From S144-45 sp015494035 (GTDB lineage Bacteria; Pseudomonadota; Gammaproteobacteria; Xanthomonadales; Marinicellaceae), in NCBI GenBank assembly GCA_027057345.1, contig JALUIX010000080.1:1-27379 (forward strand): a stretch of DNA of 27,379 nucleotides. The letters are read 5' to 3'. The position numbers and the translations under genes are program-made. This document shows positions 22,711-27,379 of the stretch, piece by piece. The number at the start of each line of letters is the position of its first letter. Position 1 is the first letter of the stretch. Under the pieces are notes generated by a model. The model searched no databases and was not told the DNA's origin. It was given only the letters and a program-made list of their open reading frames with translations.

Positions 22711-22779
22711 AGCCACTCTCTTTTTTACTCCGCCAAAGACGGTCTGCCCATCTGGAAAAAATCAGACCGGAATGAACTT

Positions 22780-22806
22780 GGGCAAGCTGCTGGCTTGCCC
22801 TTTTTT
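22780..22806 (+). terminator. Rho-independent terminator of the porin / Pho cluster
   Basis: GGGCAAGC-TGCTG-GCTTGCCC followed by six T: an 8-bp stem with a 5-nt loop and T-run, 70 bp after the porin stop. A weaker hairpin GGTCTG...CAGACC (22741-22768) lies just upstream. Confidence 0.92.
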
Positions 22807-22846
22807 GTGGCTGGCTTTCACTCAAAAGGCCCATTACAATGCGGCC

Positions 22847-23458
22847 ATGAAGATCAATCAAAGGCCCCTGCCCTACGCAGAGAAGCTGGCTCAACGGCAA
22901 TTGAAGGACATTGATACGGTGGTGATTCACTGCACCGAACTGCCTGACCTGGCCACGGCGCGCCAGTTTGCCGAAAAAGTTCATTACGCCAGTGGCACCG
23001 GCAACAGCGGCCATTTCTACATCGACAAAAACGGTGAAGTGCATCAATGGGTGCCATTAAACCGGGTGGCACATCATGTGGCCGGCCACAATGCCCACAG
23101 CATTGGCATTGAGCTGGACAACCGCGGTCGCTATCAGGACTGGTTCGCCTCAGACCACCAGACGCCCACAGACCCTTACCCGCCCCGGCAAATCGCCGCA
23201 CTGGTCGCCTTGCTGAAACAGCTGCAACAAAAACTGCCATCGCTCAAATACATTGCCGGTCATGAAGACCTGGATCAGCGCCTGATTCCAGCCGAAGACA
23301 ATCCGGAACGCCTGATTCGGCGCAAAATTGACCCGGGCCCGCTGTTTCCGTGGGAAACGGTGATGGCCAATACGCGTTTGATCAACATCGGCCCGCAAGC
23401 CCACAAAAAAACCACTGAAAAACCACCGCAACCCGACGTAGGGAATAGCCATGAATGA
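22847..23458 (+). CDS. N-acetylmuramoyl-L-alanine amidase (AmpD-type, Amidase_2)
   Basis: 203 residues from ATG 22847; the long upstream frame is an artefact running over the porin end and terminator. Zinc ligands expected for the fold are H28 (VVIHCT), H139 (IAGHEDL) and D162 (RKIDPGPLFPW), with K160 near the active site; HFYIDKNGEVHQWVP and HSIGIELDN complete the Amidase_2 signature. It cleaves the bond between N-acetylmuramic acid and the stem peptide. There is no signal peptide, so a cytoplasmic AmpD-like role in muropeptide recycling is likely. It lacks the usual AmpD N-terminal SPNFDxRP block, hence no symbol is given. The stop overlaps the tesB start by 8 bp. Confidence 0.85.
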   Translation: MKINQRPLPYAEKLAQRQLKDIDTVVIHCTELPDLATARQFAEKVHYASGTGNSGHFYIDKNGEVHQWVPLNRVAHHVAGHNAHSIGIELDNRGRYQDWFASDHQTPTDPYPPRQIAALVALLKQLQQKLPSLKYIAGHEDLDQRLIPAEDNPERLIRRKIDPGPLFPWETVMANTRLINIGPQAHKKTTEKPPQPDVGNSHE

Positions 23459-24338
23459 AATCGAACACCTGCTGAAATACTTCGATTTGGAACAAATCGA
23501 GGAAAATATTTACCGTGGCCAGAGCATGGATATTGGCACCGGTCGCATTTTTGGTGGTCAGGTGCTGGGACAAGCCCTTGCTGCGGCCTGCCGCACGGTC
23601 ACCGACGACCGCCAGGCACACTCCCTGCATGCGTATTTTTTGCGCGAAGGCGACTGCAACAAACCGGTGGTTTTCACCGTGGACCGGGCTCGCGATGGGC
23701 GCAGTTTTAGCAATCGCCGGGTGGTGGCCATTCAGTACGGGCGGCCAATTCTGAATCTGGCCGCTTCGTTCAAGATTGACGAAACCGGTTTTGAACATCA
23801 GACGGACATGCCGGTGGTGCCCTTTCCTGAGGAATTACATGAAAAACCCCTGATACCGGCCGATAAAATAAAGCATTTATCGCCACGCATGCGCCGCACA
23901 CTCACCACCCAGGGGCCATTTGAAATTCGGCCGGTGACGGACATTGACCCCTTCGACACCGAGCCCAAGCCGCCAGTAAAGCGGCTCTGGTTCCGCGCCC
24001 GCTACCCGGTACCCGATAACCGTGCCCTGCAGCGTCAGCTGTTGGCCTTTGTGTCGGATTACCACCTGGTCAACACCGCCACGCACCCGCATGGCGTTTC
24101 CTACCTGGATCCGACGCTGCAACTGGCAAGCCTCGACCACGCCATGTGGTTTCACCGCGATTTCCGCATTGACGACTGGTTGCTGTACGATTGCTACAGC
24201 CCGGTGGCCAGCAACGCCACGGCACTGGCCATTGGCCGGATTTTCAACCGCGATGGCGTACTGGTGGCCACCACCGCGCAGGAAGGGCTGATGCGCAAAC
24301 GGGACAAGCCGCGTGAACACCACGCCCCGCAGAAATAA
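23451..24338 (+). CDS. tesB: Acyl-CoA thioesterase II
   Basis: 295 residues forming a double hot-dog fold. The N-terminal half has YRGQSMDIGTGRIFGGQVLGQAL and LHAYFLREGD. The C-terminal half has LLAFVSDYHLV (D203), QLASLDHAMWFHRDFRIDDWLLYD and VATTAQEGLMR (Q277), which fit the Asp/Thr/Gln catalytic set known for E. coli TesB, with Ser (S227) apparently in place of Thr. It hydrolyses medium and long-chain acyl-CoA to free acid and CoA. Translation is coupled to the amidase gene by overlap. The functional link between the two is unclear. Confidence 0.92.
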   Translation: MNEIEHLLKYFDLEQIEENIYRGQSMDIGTGRIFGGQVLGQALAAACRTVTDDRQAHSLHAYFLREGDCNKPVVFTVDRARDGRSFSNRRVVAIQYGRPILNLAASFKIDETGFEHQTDMPVVPFPEELHEKPLIPADKIKHLSPRMRRTLTTQGPFEIRPVTDIDPFDTEPKPPVKRLWFRARYPVPDNRALQRQLLAFVSDYHLVNTATHPHGVSYLDPTLQLASLDHAMWFHRDFRIDDWLLYDCYSPVASNATALAIGRIFNRDGVLVATTAQEGLMRKRDKPREHHAPQK

Positions 24339-24382
24339 ACACCGCTTCACCCGACACCCGTGGCTGCCGGGTGACTCGCTAA

Positions 24383-24543
24383 GGAAGCTCTAATTGAATC
24401 TGGCACGAGAAGATTGTCGTGTAAGATTGTTCAGTTCAAGGCGCAAATCGCACGCAATAGCAAGGCTATTGTGAAGGTTTGCAATGCAGAAATGGACGAT
24501 TTTACGCCGCAAGATGCCGTGTCACGATACAGTCAGAGCTTCC
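24383..24543 (+). mobile_element. MITE-like element, type A copy 4
   Basis: 161 bp with termini GGAAGCTCTAATTGAATC and GATACAGTCAGAGCTTCC, flanked by CTAA (24379-24382) and TTAA (24544-24547). It carries the CAATAGC-AAG-GCTATTG core. It lies between the convergent tesB and gamma-lyase genes, 44 bp after the tesB stop and 15 bp from the stop of the opposite gene. No other terminator is visible in this convergent interval. Confidence 0.87.
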
Positions 24544-24558
24544 TTAATAACCAATGGC

Positions 24559-25725
24559 TCAGGCACGCAGGGCCTGATCCAGATCAGCCTCCAGGTCTTC
24601 CAGATCTTCAATACCCACTGACAGGCGCACCAGGTTGTCAAAAATGCCAATGTCCTGACGCTCGGCTGCCGGAATGGCCGCGTGCGTCATGATGGCCGGG
24701 TGATTAATCAGGCTTTCGATGCCGCCCAGGCTTTCGGCCAGGGCAAACACCTGACAACGTTCCATCATGCGCCGGGCCTCGGCTTCCCCGCCTTTGACCA
24801 GGATGGTGATGATACCGCCATAGCCGCCACGCATCTGTTTTTTGGCCAGTTCGTGCTGCGGGTGGCTGGGCAGACCCGGATAAATGACTTTTTCCACCTG
24901 TGGGTGGGTTTCCAGCCACTGGGCCAGTGCCAGGGCATTGCGGCAATGGGCCTGCATGCGTAATGGAAGGGTTTTGGCCCCGCGCAGGGCCAGGTAGCTG
25001 TCAAACGGCCCCAGCACGGAACCAATGGAGTTTTGCAGAAAAGCCATGCGCTCGGCCAACGCCTCGTCATTCACCACCGCCACCCCGGCCACCACGTCGG
25101 AATGCCCGTTGATGTATTTGGTGGCCGAATGCATGACCATATCGAAGCCATAATCCAGCGGATTCTGCAGCACGGGCGAAGCAAAGGTGTTGTCCATCAC
25201 CGCGATCAAATTGTGCTGTTTGGCAAAATCGGCCACGCTGGCCAAGTCCACCAGTTTAAGCATGGGGTTGGTGGGCGACTCGATCCAGATCATTTTTGTG
25301 TTTGACCGCAAGGCCGCTTCCATAGCGCCTGGCTGTGTCAGGTCGGCAAAGGTAAACTGCAAGCCGGCGCTGCGCTTGCGCACGCGATTGAACAGGCGGT
25401 TGGTGCCGCCATAGAGGTCGTCCATGGCGATGACGTGATCGCCGGAATCCAGTAGTTCCAGAATGGTGGCCGTGGCGGCCATGCCGGAGGAAAAAGCAAA
25501 GCCGTGGCTGCCGTTTTCCAGGTCCGCCACGCAGCGTTCAAAGGCAAAGCGGGTCGGGTTGTGGGTGCGGGAATACTCGAAACCCTGATGCACACCGGGG
25601 GACTCCTGGGCATAGGTGGAAGTGGCATAAATGGGCGGCATCACCGCTCCGGTACTGGGGTCCACGTGCTGACCGGCATGGATGGCTCGCGTTTGCAGGC
25701 CCTTGTATTTGCGTGACTGGCTCAT
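24559..25725 (-). CDS. Cystathionine gamma-lyase / gamma-synthase (PLP-dependent)
   Basis: 388 residues of the Cys/Met-metabolism PLP family. Landmarks are TRAIHAGQHVDPSTGAVMPPIYATSTY, the FEYSRTHNPTR substrate/PLP segment, FSSGMAATATILELLDSGDHV, DDLYGGTNRLF, IESPTNPMLKLVD, DNTFASP and the PLP lysine K203 in MHSATKYINGHSDVV. The C-terminal domain has ESLGGIESLINHPAIMTHA. Lyase and synthase cannot be separated by sequence inspection alone. The 4-bp ATGA overlap with an upstream cystathionine beta-synthase gene favours the lyase role in the reverse transsulfuration route from homocysteine to cysteine. Confidence 0.9.
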   Translation of the reverse strand: MSQSRKYKGLQTRAIHAGQHVDPSTGAVMPPIYATSTYAQESPGVHQGFEYSRTHNPTRFAFERCVADLENGSHGFAFSSGMAATATILELLDSGDHVIAMDDLYGGTNRLFNRVRKRSAGLQFTFADLTQPGAMEAALRSNTKMIWIESPTNPMLKLVDLASVADFAKQHNLIAVMDNTFASPVLQNPLDYGFDMVMHSATKYINGHSDVVAGVAVVNDEALAERMAFLQNSIGSVLGPFDSYLALRGAKTLPLRMQAHCRNALALAQWLETHPQVEKVIYPGLPSHPQHELAKKQMRGGYGGIITILVKGGEAEARRMMERCQVFALAESLGGIESLINHPAIMTHAAIPAAERQDIGIFDNLVRLSVGIEDLEDLEADLDQALRA

Positions 25726-27101
25726 TGGTTTTCGTCTCGGCGTCTAAGGTAATTCAAAAGATCGATGCGGGTGATCAGGCCGTGGAACTCGTCGCCCTGC
25801 TTGACGATGGCCACCTTGCCCTGGTCAAAAATGGGTAACAGGTCGTCAATGGGCGTATTCAGGCCCACAAACTCCAGCTTGCTGGTCATGGCCGAGCTGA
25901 CCGGGTCATTAAACCGGCTGGAATCGCCGTGCACGGCCATCAACACATCGGATTCGTCAATAATGCCGACAATCCTGCCCTCGTCGATCACCGGCAGTTG
26001 CGACACGTCGTACAGTTTCATGCGCTGATAAGCCGCGTTCAGGGTCTCGTTCGGGCCGATGGTGATGGTGTCATGGCTGCTGTAGGGGCGTGAAATGATG
26101 TCACGCAAATCGCCATACTGCGGGGTTTCCAGAAAGCCCTGATCCTGCATCCAGTAATCGTTGTACATTTTCGACAGGTACTTGTTGCCGGTGTCCGGCA
26201 CCAGCATCACCACGCGTTTGGGCTCCTTCTGTTCGCGGCAATATTTCAGCGCCGCAGCCAGGATGGTGCCAGTGGAGGAACCGCCCAGCACGCCTTCACG
26301 CCGCAACAGCTCCCGGCCATGGTGAAAGCTTTCCTTGTCGCTGATGGCATAGGCCTTGCTGACCTGGGAAAAATCACTGATGGAAGGCAGAAAATCCTCA
26401 CCGATGCCTTCCACTTTCCAACTGCCGGACTTGCTCGACAGCGTGCCTTCATTGATGTACTGGGTCAGGATACTGCCCACCGGATCGGCCAGAATAATTT
26501 CCGTGTCCGGTGATTCTTCCTTCAGAAACTGCGACAGTCCCGTCATGGTGCCGCTGCTGCCCACCCCCAGCACGATGGCATCCACCTGGCCATCCATCTG
26601 CCGCAGTATTTCCGGCCCGGTGGTTTCATAATGGGCTTTGGGGTTATCGGGGTTGCCAAACTGATTGATAAAGTAGGCATTCGGCGTTTCATCGGCGATG
26701 CGTCGGGCCAGATCCTGGTAATATTCCGGGTGGCCTTTGGCCACGTCTGAGCGCGTGAGCACAATCTCGGCGCCCATGGCCTTCAGATTGAATATTTTTT
26801 CCTTGCTCATCTTGTCGGGAATCACCAGAATCAGTTTGTAGCCTTTTTGCGCCGCCACCAGCGCCAAGCCAATACCGGTGTTGCCGGCGGTGCCCTCCAC
26901 CAGGGTGTCGCCGGGCTTGATCTTGCCGGCGGCTTCGGCGGCTTCAATCATGCTGCGGCCAATGCGGTCCTTGATAGAACCACCGGGGTTCTGGTTTTCC
27001 AGTTTCAGAAACAGCTCACACGGCCCGGTGTCCAGGTGATTGACCTTGAGCATCGGCGTGTTACCGATCAACTCAAGCACGGAATTGACAACTTCTGACA
27101 T
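25722..27101 (-). CDS. Cystathionine beta-synthase with CBS-domain pair
   Basis: 459 residues from ATG 27101 (GGGGA 6 bp upstream); an in-frame TTG 12 bp earlier is possible but unneeded. The PLP fold-type II catalytic domain (about 1-325) has LIGNTPMLKV, ENQNPGGSIKDR with the PLP lysine K44, and EGTAGNTGIGLALVA. It also has GVGSSGTMTG for phosphate binding and GEDFLPSISD. Two CBS motifs occupy the C-terminal ~120 residues (DTITIGPNETLNAAYQRM, DVSQLPVIDEGRIVGIIDESDVL, and the second ending LITRIDLLNYLRRR). There is no N-terminal heme motif. It condenses serine (or O-acetylserine) with homocysteine to cystathionine, and with the overlapping downstream gene would make cysteine from methionine-derived homocysteine. 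Confidence 0.92.
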   Translation of the reverse strand: MSEVVNSVLELIGNTPMLKVNHLDTGPCELFLKLENQNPGGSIKDRIGRSMIEAAEAAGKIKPGDTLVEGTAGNTGIGLALVAAQKGYKLILVIPDKMSKEKIFNLKAMGAEIVLTRSDVAKGHPEYYQDLARRIADETPNAYFINQFGNPDNPKAHYETTGPEILRQMDGQVDAIVLGVGSSGTMTGLSQFLKEESPDTEIILADPVGSILTQYINEGTLSSKSGSWKVEGIGEDFLPSISDFSQVSKAYAISDKESFHHGRELLRREGVLGGSSTGTILAAALKYCREQKEPKRVVMLVPDTGNKYLSKMYNDYWMQDQGFLETPQYGDLRDIISRPYSSHDTITIGPNETLNAAYQRMKLYDVSQLPVIDEGRIVGIIDESDVLMAVHGDSSRFNDPVSSAMTSKLEFVGLNTPIDDLLPIFDQGKVAIVKQGDEFHGLITRIDLLNYLRRRDENQ

Positions 27102-27111
27102 GGTTTTCCCC

Positions 27112-27135
27112 AAAAAAGCCCGCTTTCAGGCGGGC
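27112..27135 (-). terminator. Rho-independent terminator of the OmpA-family gene
   Basis: Read on the minus strand: GCCCGC-CTGAAA-GCGGGC followed by six T. It stops transcription from the OmpA-type gene about 60 bp after its stop. It ends next to the ribosome site of the cystathionine beta-synthase gene, so that gene must depend on read-through or on a promoter overlapping 27136-27196. Confidence 0.85.
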
Positions 27136-27196
27136 GGATCAAGGCGGCGTGACTGCCGCCACAAGGTTTGTGTGCACGTAGTAAAAACCCGGCGAA

Positions 27197-27379
27197 TCAG
27201 CGCGAAAACGGTTCTTCCAGCACAATGATTTCCACCCGCCGGTTTTTGGCCTTGCCGGCCTCGGTGCTGTTGTCGGCAATGGGAAAGTCCTCGCCCATGC
27301 CCACTGCTTCAATCTGCGCAGCCGGGATGCCGTTTTCCACCAGCAGGGCCTTGACCGCTTCGGCGCGCTGTTGGGAAAG
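27197..27379 (-). CDS. OmpA-family C-terminal domain protein (5' part outside window)
   Basis: Only the last 60 codons are present; the frame is open to the window edge. The sequence LSQQRAEAVKALLVENGIP, then VGMGEDFPIADNSTEAGKAKNRRVEIIV, is the end of the OmpA-like peptidoglycan-binding domain, including the LSxxRAxxV helix and the conserved NRRVEI motif. Such proteins tie the outer membrane or a flagellar stator-like complex to peptidoglycan; which type this is cannot be judged without the N-terminus. It ends at a TGA in TTTTCGCGCTGA, followed by a terminator. Confidence 0.9.
   Translation of the reverse strand, partial: LSQQRAEAVKALLVENGIPAAQIEAVGMGEDFPIADNSTEAGKAKNRRVEIIVLEEPFSR

Noticed and set aside
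21685..22716. 343-codon minus-strand frame over the porin
   Set aside because: Shadow of the porin gene; no recognisable motifs, no ribosome site, and the sense frame has signal peptide and barrel features.
22505..22846. Upstream extension of the amidase reading frame into the porin gene
   Set aside because: It crosses a strong terminator and another gene; the ATG at 22847 begins the conserved domain region.
2885..24547. Elements as Tc1/mariner-IS630 derivatives with a TA duplication
   Set aside because: TA would fit several sites, but the nested copy sits at CAAG/CAAA with no TA, and one copy has a perfect 4-bp TTAA duplication; a 4-bp YTAR-like target fits better. Not fully excluded.
2885..24547. 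Repeated ~160-bp units as CRISPR, REP/BIME or integron attC arrays
   Set aside because: They are dispersed, not in arrays, with long terminal inverted repeats and target duplications, which point to transposable units.

Overview
The window looks like chromosomal DNA of a moderately GC-rich gammaproteobacterium. The evidence is the mix of Gram-negative envelope genes (AmpE-like protein, YdbH/YdbL pair, OmpA-type protein, porin), RlmD, TesB, PdxJ, EtfBA and a complete Pst/Pho cluster with E. coli-type Pho boxes. I cannot name a genus. No tRNA, rRNA, CRISPR array, prophage or full-length transposase gene was seen.

Layout. 1-2712 (minus): 3' part of a DUF4124 gene, an AmpE-like membrane protein, and rlmD. 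2713-3211: rlmD leader, a displaced terminator and a nested pair of small inverted-repeat elements. 3190-6081 (minus): ydbL-like lipoprotein and ydbH-like envelope protein. 6182-7339: two more elements flanking an orphan receiver-HPt gene. 7325-10425 (minus): pdxJ, a TPR/aspartyl-asparaginyl hydroxylase and a double-FHA membrane protein containing a 10-N gap. 10581-12268 (plus): etfB-etfA. 12515-13476 (minus): DUF2892 protein and a Crp/Fnr regulator. 13497-22710 (plus): Pho box, pstS-pstC-pstA-pstB-phoU-phoB-phoR, a second Pho box, and a porin. 22847-24338 (plus): amidase and tesB. 24559-27101 (minus): cystathionine gamma-lyase/synthase and cystathionine beta-synthase. 27197-27379 (minus): end of an OmpA-family gene.

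The clearest unusual feature is a family of non-coding mobile elements (MITE-like). There are four copies of a 160-161 bp type A and two of a 158 bp type B. All share an 18-bp terminal inverted repeat (consensus GGAAGCTCTGATTGAATC), an imperfect 4-bp target duplication resembling YTAR, and a central CAATAGC/GCTATTG hairpin. One B copy sits inside an A copy. Several copies landed on stop codons: they supply new C-terminal residues and stops to YdbL and PdxJ, and abut the stops of etfA and the receiver-HPt gene. The pre-insertion gene ends can be read back from the flanks.

The second theme is phosphate control. Two Pho boxes with identical geometry (18-bp box, 10-bp gap, -10 hexamer) precede pstS and the porin, so the whole block from transporter to sensor kinase to outer-membrane channel appears to be one phosphate-starvation unit. 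A perfect TGTGA-N6-TCACA palindrome lies at a predicted -41.5 upstream of the DUF2892 gene, beside a Crp/Fnr regulator carrying CRP-like DNA-contact residues; this looks like a local regulator-target pair.
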